Source: Novosphingobium sp. Leaf2 (GTDB lineage Bacteria; Pseudomonadota; Alphaproteobacteria; Sphingomonadales; Sphingomonadaceae). From it: 64,000 nt of DNA. Where the stretch lies: positions 47,818 through 111,817 of the forward strand of contig NZ_LMJY01000003.1 in the NCBI RefSeq assembly GCF_001421325.1. Reading direction: 5' to 3'. Within the stretch, counting starts at the first letter, position 1. Each line of letters begins with the position of its first letter. Below are positions 37,159-45,301 of this stretch, in pieces. The position numbers and the translations under genes were made by a program. The notes below the pieces were generated by a model, which saw only the letters and a program-made list of their open reading frames with translations, searched no databases and was not told where the DNA came from.

Positions 37159-37500
37159 TCAGGCGGCCTTGCGAACCGTCGCGCCCAGCCACTGGCGGGC
37201 CCGGCGCTGCGCTTCGGCGATTTCGCGCGCGGTCATGTCGTCAGCCACTTCGGCGCGGCAGACGGCGGCTTCGTCATGACCATAGACGGTGGCGAGATTG
37301 AACCATTTGTGCGCTTCGATCAGGTCGCACACCGCGCCGTGACTGCCGGTGGAGAACGCAACGCCAAGGTCGAAGCACGACGCCGCATCGCCGTGCGCGG
37401 CGCCGGCCAGCGCTTCGGCAACCACGCTATCGCCTGCAACGAAGTCCTCTCCGGCGGCCGGTGCGGCCATATCTTGGTTAATCCAAACAGCTTCCATCAT
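37159..37500 (-). CDS. Sel1-like repeat protein
   Basis: 113 residues. About one and a half Sel1 repeats are visible (AAHGDAASCFDLGVAFSTG, DLIEAHKWFNLATVYGHDEA), the pattern of SEL1/TPR-like adaptor proteins. No signal peptide. Two adjacent ATG codons (37500, 37497) follow GGGGG; the frame upstream lacks a good start. It is divergent from dksA. Partner proteins are unknown. Confidence 0.82.
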   Translation of the reverse strand: MMEAVWINQDMAAPAAGEDFVAGDSVVAEALAGAAHGDAASCFDLGVAFSTGSHGAVCDLIEAHKWFNLATVYGHDEAAVCRAEVADDMTAREIAEAQRRARQWLGATVRKAA

Positions 37501-37816
37501 ATGCCCCCAAGTCCAAAGTTGGCGATCCAACCCGCTGACACAACGCGAGTCCTTCGCGTGTTCGTGAGGATTGGTCTGATCCTGTTCGATCAACATATGG
37601 TTAACGCGCGAACGGCAGCTTTGCGGGCGTGCATCGTTACTGTTCGATGCCGGGACGCGCCTGAGAATGTTGTGGACGCCCGCGCATATCCGCTTGTGCG
37701 GCAATGGGCCGCGAATTATAGGCCCGACCAACCGCGGATCGTTGTTCGGTTACCGGAAAAAGTCCGGGGCTGCAGGGCGTTGGCGATCCGGTGGAGATAC
37801 TTGCGGAGTTCTCTGG
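37501..37816. other. Divergent intergenic region between Sel1 gene and dksA
   Basis: This 316-bp gap has no supported gene. It must hold the promoters of both neighbours. A small inverted repeat (GGGCC near 37707, GGCCC near 37721) surrounds AATTATA, which could serve as a -10 element for dksA, but the matching -35 (TTGTGC) is poor. GGAG at 37805-37808 is the dksA ribosome site. Confidence 0.4.
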
Positions 37817-38275
37817 ATGGCAACGACCCTGGCTGATGAAATCGATGTGCTGGCAAAAGCCAAGCGCGCCATAGGCGGCGCGTACGTGGCCGAACCCGGC
37901 GAAGAATACATGAACGACGCCCAGCAAGAGTATTTCCGCAAGCTGCTGCTTGCCTGGAAACGCTCTATCCTTGATGCGTCGGCGGGCACCTTGCAGCAGT
38001 TGCAGGACGGCCCGATCCGCGATGCCGACCTCAACGACCGGGCATCCAGCGAAACCGACTGGGGCATCGAACTGCGCACCCGCGACCGGCAGCGCAAACT
38101 GATCGCCAAGATCGATTCGGCGCTGCACCGGATCGAGGAAGGCGAATACGGGTATTGCGAGGTAACCGGCGAGCCGATCGGACTGGGCCGTCTCGAAGCC
38201 CGCCCCATCGCCACGATGACGGTTGAAGCGCAGGAAGCGCATGAGCGCCGCGAAAAGGTGTCGCGCGACGATTGA
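37817..38275 (+). CDS. dksA: RNA polymerase-binding transcription factor DksA
   Basis: 152 residues. It acts in the RNA polymerase secondary channel with ppGpp to tune rRNA and amino-acid promoters. The coiled-coil tip residues D71, D74 and A76 are conserved with E. coli numbering. The C-terminal globular part keeps only one zinc-site cysteine, C114 (YCEVTGEPIG); the others are Thr and Ala, so no zinc finger forms. This cysteine-poor form is usual in alphaproteobacteria. ATG 37817 has GGAG eight bases upstream; the longer frame to 37667 has no such support. Confidence 0.95.
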   Translation: MATTLADEIDVLAKAKRAIGGAYVAEPGEEYMNDAQQEYFRKLLLAWKRSILDASAGTLQQLQDGPIRDADLNDRASSETDWGIELRTRDRQRKLIAKIDSALHRIEEGEYGYCEVTGEPIGLGRLEARPIATMTVEAQEAHERREKVSRDD

Positions 38276-38382
38276 GGCGGCGAATCGGCGTGAAACCTGC
38301 ACTCCTGAGCGTCGGTTTAAGTGTTTGTTTGCCATTGCCCGCTAAGAACGGTGGGCGAAGCGCGTTACTTTTACCGGGCCCA

Positions 38383-38412
38383 GTCAGACGATACGGCGTC
38401 AGACGATACGGC
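38383..38412. repeat. Perfect 15-bp tandem duplication
   Basis: GTCAGACGATACGGC occurs twice head to tail (38383-38397 and 38398-38412), 36 bp before the PilZ gene. It may be a slippage duplication or paired protein-binding sites in the leader. Confidence 0.8.
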
Positions 38413-38447
38413 CCATCAGCCCCACGTGCTGTTTCGATGTCGGACCC

Positions 38448-38819
38448 ATGCGCATGAACCAAGGTGAAAATCGGCAGATCGCGCGCGACAGCCTGTTCCT
38501 GATGGCGGAAATGCGCGTCGATGGGCTGGATGGCGATTTTCGGATCAAGGTTCGCAACCTGTCCGCCGGCGGCATGATGGGCGAAGGCAACGTGCGCGTT
38601 GTGCGCGGCACCTTCGTGCAAGTGGCGATCCGCAACATCGGCTGGGTCGAAGGCTCGATCGCATGGGTGCAGGAAAACCGCTTCGGCGTGGCCTTCCGCG
38701 CAGATATCGATTCGCGCCTCGCGCTTGCCACCTTAGGCAAAGCGGACGACCAAGCGCCGGATTATTTGCGCAATTACCAGGAACAGCCGCCCACCGGATC
38801 GCTGCTGCGCAAGATCTGA
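38448..38819 (+). CDS. PilZ-domain protein
   Basis: 123 residues, a single PilZ beta-barrel. The c-di-GMP-type elements are only partly typical: a basic N-terminal segment (ENRQIARDSL, one Arg instead of the RxxxR pair) and KVRNLSAGGMMGEG in place of D/NxSxxG. IGWVEGSIAWVQENRFGVAFRADID is a common end of the fold in sphingomonads. Binding of c-di-GMP is possible but weakened by the partial RxxxR motif. ATG at 38448 or 38454. Confidence 0.85.
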   Translation: MRMNQGENRQIARDSLFLMAEMRVDGLDGDFRIKVRNLSAGGMMGEGNVRVVRGTFVQVAIRNIGWVEGSIAWVQENRFGVAFRADIDSRLALATLGKADDQAPDYLRNYQEQPPTGSLLRKI

Positions 38820-38823
38820 TCGA

Positions 38824-38879
38824 CAAACGCGTCTGCCTGCGGCCTGCTGCCGTCTCGAAAAATGCGAGACGCGCGTTTG
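38824..38879 (+). other. Structured leader with two alternative hairpins
   Basis: GTCTCG (38852-38857) pairs with CGAGAC (38865-38870) around AAAAATG. The overlapping arm AGACGCG (38867-38873) can instead pair with the upstream CGCGTCT (38828-38834), and CAAACGC (38824-38830) with GCGTTTG (38873-38879). The two folds exclude each other. It lies between the PilZ stop and the start of the solute-binding lipoprotein; it may be a terminator of pilZ or an attenuator. Confidence 0.4.
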
Positions 38880-38911
38880 CGGCGCGTTCGAAATCGATTA
38901 TTCCCTGCGCC

Positions 38912-40378
38912 ATGCTGTTCAAGCGCCTCGCCCCGCGCGCCCTTGTCCTGAGCGCCGCGTTCGCGCTCGCTGCCTGTGGCCGCTATGATAATTCCGCGCT
39001 GGATGTCGCGGTGCTCGGCGGCAAGGACGATGCGTTCACGCAAGGGCCGTCTGCCGCCGCCCAGCTGGCGCGCGCGGCCACCGCCGAGGGACTGGTGGCC
39101 TTCGACGATGCGGGCCGGGTAATCCCCGCGCTGGCAGATCGCTGGATCGTGACGGACGACGGGCAAAGCTACATCTTCCGCCTGCGCGACGGCAACTGGG
39201 CTAACGGCGACCCGATCACCGCCGAAACCGCGCGACGGGCTTTCAATGTGGCGATGAAAACGCTCGGTGACGCGCCCCTCGCCCGCGATCTTGGCGGCAT
39301 CGATGAGGTGCGCGCCATGGCAGGCCGGGTCATCGAAATCCGACTGAAGCGACCGATGCCCTATTTGCTGCAATTGCTCGCGCAGCCGCAAATGGGGCTA
39401 TACGTCAAGGGCAAGGGCACCGGGCCGATGACGATGCGGCGCGTGGGCGATCTGGCGGTGCTCTCGCCCATCGAACCCTCGCTGCTTGGCCTGCCCGCGA
39501 TCGACCATTGGCGCGAACGCACCCGAACTGTCCAATTGCGCGCCCTGCCCGGCGAGGCGGCGGTGCAGGCCTTCAACGACGGCACGGTGGACCTGGTGCT
39601 GGGCGGGCGCATCCAGGATTTCCTGCTCACCCGATCGGTAGGGATCCTGCGCGGCACGATCCAGCTTGATCCCGTGGCAGGGCTGTTCGGGCTGCAGGTG
39701 ACGAACGAGAAAGGCTTCCTTGCTTCCCCGCTCAACCGCGAGGCGCTGGCAATGGCGATCGATCGCGACGGGCTTATGACCCCATTTCGCGTCGGCGGCT
39801 GGGTGGGAACCACGCGGATCGTGACACCGGGCCTTGAAGGCGATCTTGGCACCCTTGAGGAACGCTGGGCCGCGCAGACCCTGGACCAGCGGCGCGCAGT
39901 GGCCGCGCAGCGCGTCAGGGCGTTTCAGGGGACAGGCGCCCCCGTCACCCTCTCCGTCCTGCTACCCGACGGCGCCGGATCGCAAGTGCTGTTCGAGCAG
40001 CTGTCAGCAGACCTTGCAACGATCGGCGTCCAGCTGCAGCGCACCGATCGCCCGGCCCAGGCCGACCTGGCGTTGATCGACGACGTAGCGACGTATCCAC
40101 GCGCAAGCTGGTTCCTCAACCGGCTATCGTGCCGTGAGCGTCGCGGCTTATGCGCGCCGCAGGCCGATGCGCTGGTGACGGAGGCCGACAATGCCGCCAC
40201 GCCTGACGAGCGTGCGATGCTGCTGGCTCAGGCACAGGCACAATTGACCGATGCCAACGTGTTCATTCCGTTCGGAACCCCAATACGCTGGTCGCTGGTG
40301 CGCGGCAGCGTCAACGGGTTCACGCCCAACCCCTGGAACTGGCATCCCTTGATGCCGCTGTCATGGCTTCCCAGATAG
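38912..40378 (+). CDS. ABC-type solute-binding lipoprotein (SBP_bac_5, peptide/oligopeptide type)
   Basis: 488 residues. Lipobox FALAAC near residue 23 follows a short signal. The family-5 fold is visible in AEGLVAFDDAGRVIPALADRWIVTDDGQSYIFRLRDG, NREALAMAIDRDGLM and the C-terminal AQAQLTDANVFIPFGTPIRWSLV. It should capture peptides or similar ligands for an ABC importer, but no permease or ATPase gene is adjacent, so its partner is elsewhere or it acts alone. ATG 38912 is chosen because it gives the lipoprotein signal. Confidence 0.87.
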   Translation: MLFKRLAPRALVLSAAFALAACGRYDNSALDVAVLGGKDDAFTQGPSAAAQLARAATAEGLVAFDDAGRVIPALADRWIVTDDGQSYIFRLRDGNWANGDPITAETARRAFNVAMKTLGDAPLARDLGGIDEVRAMAGRVIEIRLKRPMPYLLQLLAQPQMGLYVKGKGTGPMTMRRVGDLAVLSPIEPSLLGLPAIDHWRERTRTVQLRALPGEAAVQAFNDGTVDLVLGGRIQDFLLTRSVGILRGTIQLDPVAGLFGLQVTNEKGFLASPLNREALAMAIDRDGLMTPFRVGGWVGTTRIVTPGLEGDLGTLEERWAAQTLDQRRAVAAQRVRAFQGTGAPVTLSVLLPDGAGSQVLFEQLSADLATIGVQLQRTDRPAQADLALIDDVATYPRASWFLNRLSCRERRGLCAPQADALVTEADNAATPDERAMLLAQAQAQLTDANVFIPFGTPIRWSLVRGSVNGFTPNPWNWHPLMPLSWLPR

Positions 40379-40422
40379 AAGCCGGGCCGCACTTGGCCAT
40401 CGCGCCGGGAAGGACCGTCAAC

Positions 40423-40842
40423 ATGGTTGCAGCATTCGATACCGCCCGCCGCATGCAGGCCGATCTGCCGCTGGGCAACGACCCGATCTCCGTGCGCCGC
40501 CGCATCGAAGCGCTGGAGCGTGTTCTGGAACGCGCCATTGCGATACCCGGCACCAGCCAGCGTTTCGGTCTGGACGCGCTGGTTGGCCTCGTGCCCTTCG
40601 CCGGCGACCTGATCGGCGCGGCGCTCGGCCTTTACCTCGTGTGGGAAGCGCGCAATCTTGGCATGTCGCGCTGGCAGCTGGCGCGCATGACCGCCAATGT
40701 CGGGTTCGACACCTTGATCGGCGCGGTGCCGCTGGCGGGCGACGTGCTGGATTTCCTGTTCCGCTCGAACACCCGCAATCTCAAGATCATCCGCAAGCAT
40801 CTGGACAAGCATCACCCGCATACACGCGTGATCGACGCCTGA
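40423..40842 (+). CDS. DUF4112 family membrane protein
   Basis: 139 residues from ATG 40423, preceded by GGGAAGGA. An ATG at 40363 overlapping the previous stop would add 20 residues but has no ribosome site. The duplicated pattern GLDALVGLVPFAGDLIGAALGLYL and GFDTLIGAVPLAGDVLDFLFRSN is diagnostic for DUF4112, small proteins with two hydrophobic hairpins and unknown role. It probably shares a transcript with the upstream solute-binding protein. Confidence 0.87.
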   Translation: MVAAFDTARRMQADLPLGNDPISVRRRIEALERVLERAIAIPGTSQRFGLDALVGLVPFAGDLIGAALGLYLVWEARNLGMSRWQLARMTANVGFDTLIGAVPLAGDVLDFLFRSNTRNLKIIRKHLDKHHPHTRVIDA

Positions 40843-40866
40843 TCCTGCAAGCGTTATGGGCCGGGG

Positions 40867-41070
40867 ATGAAGACGCTTCGCATCATCGTTCCAGTGGCTG
40901 CTCTCGCGCTGGCAGCCTGCTCCAAGCCCGACACCGCGCCCGGCCCCGGGGGCGTGACCGTGGGCGAGGCTAAGGCGCTGGACGAGGCCGCCGCCATGCT
41001 CGACGAACGCCGCCCGCCCGCCCAGGCGATCCAGCCCGAACCGGCTTCCACCGGAACGCCGGCACCGTAG
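40867..41070 (+). CDS. Small lipoprotein
   Basis: 67 residues. Signal with lipobox LALAAC (C20) and a Pro/Ala-rich, acidic mature part of 48 residues (KALDEAAAMLDERRPPAQ). No family recognised; such short lipoproteins are common in sphingomonads. It follows the DUF4112 gene by 24 bp and is convergent with arfB. Confidence 0.75.
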   Translation: MKTLRIIVPVAALALAACSKPDTAPGPGGVTVGEAKALDEAAAMLDERRPPAQAIQPEPASTGTPAP

Positions 41071-41076
41071 CCCGGA

Positions 41077-41484
41077 TCAGTCGGGATTGACCTTGCCGCG
41101 CCCAGCCTTGACCGACCCGCGCAGTTTCTTGCCTTTGATCCGCTGTTCCTTGCCCACCCGGTTGAGCCGGCTCTTGGCGCGCTTTTCGGGCAGGTTGTGC
41201 GCTTCTTCCAGCAGCTCGGTCAGCCGCTTGCGGGCATCGGCACGGTTCGCTTCCTGCGTGCGAAAGCTGCGGGCGGTGAGCACCAGTTCCCCGCGCAAGG
41301 TCATCCGGCTACCGGCCAGTTCGCGCACCCGCGCGAAAACGGCGGGCGGCAGCCGCAGCGCGTAGATATCCAGCCGCAGTTGCACGGCGGTAGCTACCTT
41401 GTTGACGTTCTGTCCGCCCGGGCCTGCCGACGCGATGAAGCTCTCGCTCGCCAGCGCTATCGCGCGATCGAGGACCTCACGCAT
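41077..41484 (-). CDS. arfB: Alternative ribosome-rescue factor ArfB (peptidyl-tRNA hydrolase YaeJ)
   Basis: 135 residues. It enters stalled ribosomes and hydrolyses peptidyl-tRNA with the GGQ motif (G23-G24-Q25 in SAGPGGQNVNKVAT). The C-terminal tail is basic (KKLRGSVKAGRGK), as needed to sit in the mRNA channel. ATG 41484 overlaps the end of the upstream pseudouridine synthase gene by 8 bases, so both are translated from one message. Confidence 0.94.
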   Translation of the reverse strand: MREVLDRAIALASESFIASAGPGGQNVNKVATAVQLRLDIYALRLPPAVFARVRELAGSRMTLRGELVLTARSFRTQEANRADARKRLTELLEEAHNLPEKRAKSRLNRVGKEQRIKGKKLRGSVKAGRGKVNPD

Positions 41485-42157
41485 CCGCAGGCTGCGCCGG
41501 GCCGCCGGGATCGGTAAAGCCCAGCGCCAGGAAATCGGCCGGCATCGCGCTGGTGGCAACGATGGGCGCCTTCTCCCCGCGCGGCACGGTAAGGCCGGCG
41601 GCGTGAAGCATGGTGCGGCGCGCGGTGTCCTTCGTACCATAGACCGCATCGCCCAGCAGCGACACCCCGAGCCCCGATGCGGCATGCACGCGGATCTGGT
41701 GCGTGCGGCCGGTTTCGGGGCGAAACTCGACCAGTGTCAGCCCGCCCTGCACCTCCAGCGTGCGCCAGTGGGTGACCGACGGCTTACCCTTGCGCGCCGG
41801 GATCATCCGCCAGCCATCGCGCACGGTGCTGACTTTGGACAACGCCAGTTCGATAGTGCCCGCTTCCTCGGCGACCTCACCGGCCAGCACGCCCAGATAG
41901 CGCTTTTCGACCTGCCGCTCCTCGAACGCCGCCGAAAACCGCTTCAACGCCTTGGGATTGCGCGCCAGCAGCAGGCAGCCCGAGGTATCGCGATCGAGCC
42001 GGTGCACCGGCACCGGTTCACGCTGGAACCCCAGCTTGAGTTCGTCCAGCCGGTCTTCCAGACACGGGCCACCGGCGCGCGGACGGTCGAGCGGAAGACC
42101 GCCGGGCTTGTCGATGACGAGGGCCTCGCCGTCTTCGAACAGGATCTCAAATTCCAT
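41477..42157 (-). CDS. RluA-family RNA pseudouridine synthase
   Basis: 226 residues. The catalytic aspartate is D55 in VHRLDRDTSGCLL. Other family marks are LVIDKPGGLPLD, RPETGRTHQIRVH and LGDAVYG. No S4 domain is present, so it is a short RluA/RluC relative; the modified position in rRNA or tRNA cannot be told. ATG 42157 begins MEFEILFEDGEALV. It lies 20 bp downstream of the aminotransferase gene on the same strand. Confidence 0.92.
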   Translation of the reverse strand: MEFEILFEDGEALVIDKPGGLPLDRPRAGGPCLEDRLDELKLGFQREPVPVHRLDRDTSGCLLLARNPKALKRFSAAFEERQVEKRYLGVLAGEVAEEAGTIELALSKVSTVRDGWRMIPARKGKPSVTHWRTLEVQGGLTLVEFRPETGRTHQIRVHAASGLGVSLLGDAVYGTKDTARRTMLHAAGLTVPRGEKAPIVATSAMPADFLALGFTDPGGPAQPADA

Positions 42158-42176
42158 ACAGCTGTCTTTCGTGAGA

Positions 42177-43343
42177 TCAGGCAAGGGCCGCAGCGATCCG
42201 GCTGCACGCCTCCGCCAGCTTGGCATCGTCGGCGGCAAAGCTGATGCGGAAGCCATCGTGTCCGCCGAATGCGGATGCGGGCACAATCGCCACGCCGTGA
42301 TCCAGCAGATGTAGCGCCAGCTTCGTATCGTCGCCAAAGCGCGCCATCAGCGGCGCGGCATCGACCATGCAGTAGAACGCGCCGTCTGGCACGGGGGTGG
42401 AGAGGCTCGCGATGGCGTTGATCGCACGCACCACACTGTCGCGACGCGCACGGAACCGGCCGCGCCAGTCGGCCAGGAAATCCTGCGGCCCTTCGAACGC
42501 GGCAACTGCGGCAGCCTGGCTGATCGAGCATGGATTGCCGGATGAATGCGATTGCAGCCGCTCCATCGCCCGTATCAGCCATTCCGGGCCCGCCGCCACG
42601 CCGATGCGAAAGCCGGTCATCGCATGGCTTTTGGAGACGCCGGAGATGGTCAGGATACGGTCCGCAAGATCGGGGCACAAATTGGCGAGCGTGGCGTGGG
42701 GCTGACCGGTGTAGGTGATCGGCGCATAGATATCGTCCGACAGCACCATGACGCGCGGGTGCCGGCGCAGGACTTCGCCGATGCCCAGCAGCGTTTCGGG
42801 GGGAAGGCAGGCCCCGGTGGGATTGCCCGGACTGTTGAGCAGCAGCCACAGCGTATGCGGGCCGATCTGCGCTTCGAAATCGGCGGGCGTGAACCGGAAG
42901 TTGTCCTTGGCGTGGGTGTGCAGCGGCACCACCCGGCCCCCGGCAAAACGCACGATCTCCGGGTAGCTGACCCACCACGGCGCCGGCACGATTACTTCGT
43001 CGTCCGGCCCCACGGTGGCGAGCATCGCATGGAAGATCGCCTGCTTGCCCCCGGCGCTCACCGTCACATGCGAAGGGGTAGTGGCAATGCCCAGATCGCG
43101 GGCAAAATGCAGCGCCGTGGCCTGCTTGAGCCGCGATGTGCCGCCAACGGCGGTGTATTTCGTGTCCCCGGCATCGAGCGCTGCCTTGGCCGCCGCGATC
43201 ACGTGGGGCGGGGTAGCGAAATCGGGTTCGCCAACGGAAAGCGAGATGATGTCGCGTCCCGCTTCGCGCAGGGCGATGGCGCGGTCTGTCATCGCCGTGG
43301 TTTGCGACGGGGCGATGCGGGCGATGGCGGGGGACAGGTGCAT
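42177..43343 (-). CDS. PLP-dependent aminotransferase, class I/II (aspartate aminotransferase-like)
   Basis: 388 residues. Fold-type I marks are SLSVGEPDFATP, VTVSAGGKQAI, LNSPGNPTGA, SDDIYAPITY, the lysine K238 in SGVSKSHAMTGFRIG and the carboxylate-binding Arg in GFRISFAAD. Its closest pattern is the AspC subgroup I-gamma, although substrate range is open. The ATG overlaps the stop of the pabB-pabC fusion by one base (TGATG), which couples it to folate-precursor synthesis genes. Confidence 0.92.
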   Translation of the reverse strand: MHLSPAIARIAPSQTTAMTDRAIALREAGRDIISLSVGEPDFATPPHVIAAAKAALDAGDTKYTAVGGTSRLKQATALHFARDLGIATTPSHVTVSAGGKQAIFHAMLATVGPDDEVIVPAPWWVSYPEIVRFAGGRVVPLHTHAKDNFRFTPADFEAQIGPHTLWLLLNSPGNPTGACLPPETLLGIGEVLRRHPRVMVLSDDIYAPITYTGQPHATLANLCPDLADRILTISGVSKSHAMTGFRIGVAAGPEWLIRAMERLQSHSSGNPCSISQAAAVAAFEGPQDFLADWRGRFRARRDSVVRAINAIASLSTPVPDGAFYCMVDAAPLMARFGDDTKLALHLLDHGVAIVPASAFGGHDGFRISFAADDAKLAEACSRIAAALA

Positions 43344-45163
43344 CAGGCGAGCAACCGCGCCGGCACCAGCCCGCGCAGGGCATTGCCGATGAAGAAGCCG
43401 TCCGCCAGATCGTCCAACGCCAGGTTCGCCTCGCGGGCGCGGCCCTCCTCCAGCAGACTGCGGCGCAGCACGCCGGGCAGGAGGCCCAGCGCGGCGGGAG
43501 GCGTCAGCAACCGGCCATCGCGCTCCACGAATAGGTTGGTAAAGCAGCCTTCGGTCACCAGCCCATCATCGCGCAGCAGGATCGCTTCGTGCGCGCCGTT
43601 CGCTTTTGCCAGTTCCAGACCCTTGTCGTAAAATCCCCGGTCGCTGGTCTTGTGACGCAGCCGCCAGTCAGACGAATCCACCGGCATCCGCAGTACCGCG
43701 ACCTGTGCCACATCGCTCATCGCGGGCGGCAGTTCGGCAAGTTCGAGCGCGAAGGCACCACTACGCCCCACCACCAGCCGCAACTTGCCCGCATCGTCCG
43801 CCTCGAAGCACAGGGCCTGGATGGCGTTACGCACGGCATGGCGATCGAACGCAAAGCCCAGCGCGGCAGCGCTGGCGCTGATCCGCTGCAGGTGCAGTTC
43901 CAGCAAGGCGATCCCGTCCTGCGGGGTAAACCGCATCGTTTCGATCAGGTCGAAGCTGGCGGGCGAAACCGAACCTTGCGCGGTCCGCACTTCCGATTCT
44001 CGCACGAAACCCCCTTTGACCAGACATTCCCGCCATTCGGGAAGCGCTTGCGAATCCGCGACCACCGCCGATCCTACCCCCAGAACGGCACGGCCACCGC
44101 CGTCTACCCCGCCCTCACGATCGAGACGCACGGTGCGGATTGCCACATTGAACGCGCCCTCGCCAGTGGGTTCGAGGAAGCCCATCGCACCGCAGTAAGG
44201 TCCGCGCGCGAAAGGTTCGACCGCCGCGATCACCTCCATCGCCCGGATCTTGGGCGCGCCGGTGATCGAACCGCACGGGAACAGCGCGCGCAGCACGTCG
44301 ACCGCTCCGCACCGGGGCAGCAGGCTTGCCCGCACCGTGGACACCATCTGATGCACGGTGGGATAGCTTTCCACTGCGAACGGGCGCTCCACCCGCACGC
44401 TACCGGCCACAGCCACGCGCGCCAGATCGTTGCGCATGAGGTCCAGGATCATGAGATTTTCGGCGCGGTCCTTGGTCGAGCTGGCCAGGTCCGCGCGCAA
44501 TGCCGCGTCGTGCGACGCATCGTGCCCGCGCGGGCGGGTGCCCTTCATCGGTCTGGCTTCCACCTTACCGTCCGCGCACGCGAAGAAGAGTTCGGGCGAG
44601 AAGCTGAGATGCCAGCGGGCACCGTCATGGATGACGCCGCCATAGCCGGCCGCGGCGCGCGGGCGCAGCGCCGCATACAGCGCCAGCGGATCGCCGCGCC
44701 ACGGCCCGGCTAGCGGCAGCGTCAGATTGGCCTGATAGATATCGCCCGCCAGGATCCCGGCGTGGACCGCGTCGAACGCCCGCTCGTAAGCGCCGAAGTC
44801 GATCTGCGGCTCCAGCGGTCCGATCGCGGGCTGGCCCGGCCCGGCGTGCGCCGCCAGCCAATCGGGAACGTGCGCCGGGGCAATCGCCTCATAGCCCTCG
44901 AAAGCGCCGAACCACACCAGCGGCGCCGGAGCGCGTGCATCCAGCAAGGGCGCAAGGCACGGCTCCAGCGCCAGGCCGGCCTCGTACGTCAGATAGCCCG
45001 CCAGGTGCAGCCCGGACTTTGACAGCGCGTCGATCCGGTCCAGCGCGCCCGCAACCTCATGGCCCTTGCGCGCAACCACGATTTCGCTCGGCGCGCGGTA
45101 CACCCGCGCATCGGCAGCGCCATCAGGGCGGGCATCATCGAGAAGGACGAACGGTTCGTGCAT
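43343..45163 (-). CDS. pabB: Aminodeoxychorismate synthase component I fused to aminodeoxychorismate lyase (PabB-PabC)
   Basis: 606 residues. Residues 1-385 form the chorismate-binding domain, with K207 in PMKGTRPRG (the lysine that marks PabB rather than TrpE), ENLMILDLMRNDLAR and CGSITGAPKIRAME. Residues about 405-606 form a class IV PLP aminotransferase domain (FDLIETMRF, ASDRGFYDKG in the variant KTSDRGFYDKG, VTEGCFTNLF). Together they turn chorismate into 4-aminobenzoate for folate, needing a separate PabA glutaminase. ATG 45163; divergent from the HerA-like gene. Confidence 0.93.
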   Translation of the reverse strand: MHEPFVLLDDARPDGAADARVYRAPSEIVVARKGHEVAGALDRIDALSKSGLHLAGYLTYEAGLALEPCLAPLLDARAPAPLVWFGAFEGYEAIAPAHVPDWLAAHAGPGQPAIGPLEPQIDFGAYERAFDAVHAGILAGDIYQANLTLPLAGPWRGDPLALYAALRPRAAAGYGGVIHDGARWHLSFSPELFFACADGKVEARPMKGTRPRGHDASHDAALRADLASSTKDRAENLMILDLMRNDLARVAVAGSVRVERPFAVESYPTVHQMVSTVRASLLPRCGAVDVLRALFPCGSITGAPKIRAMEVIAAVEPFARGPYCGAMGFLEPTGEGAFNVAIRTVRLDREGGVDGGGRAVLGVGSAVVADSQALPEWRECLVKGGFVRESEVRTAQGSVSPASFDLIETMRFTPQDGIALLELHLQRISASAAALGFAFDRHAVRNAIQALCFEADDAGKLRLVVGRSGAFALELAELPPAMSDVAQVAVLRMPVDSSDWRLRHKTSDRGFYDKGLELAKANGAHEAILLRDDGLVTEGCFTNLFVERDGRLLTPPAALGLLPGVLRRSLLEEGRAREANLALDDLADGFFIGNALRGLVPARLLA

Positions 45164-45301
45164 GGGTGTTTCCGCAGCGCCTCTAGCCGCGTTGCGCGCC
45201 GCTGGCAAAATCCCTGAACGGGAAGGCCCGCGCGGTGCCCGTGTTGCCAACGAAGGGGATGGCGCTAAACCCGTTGCAGATCACAGCACAGAGGCGGCCG
45301 G

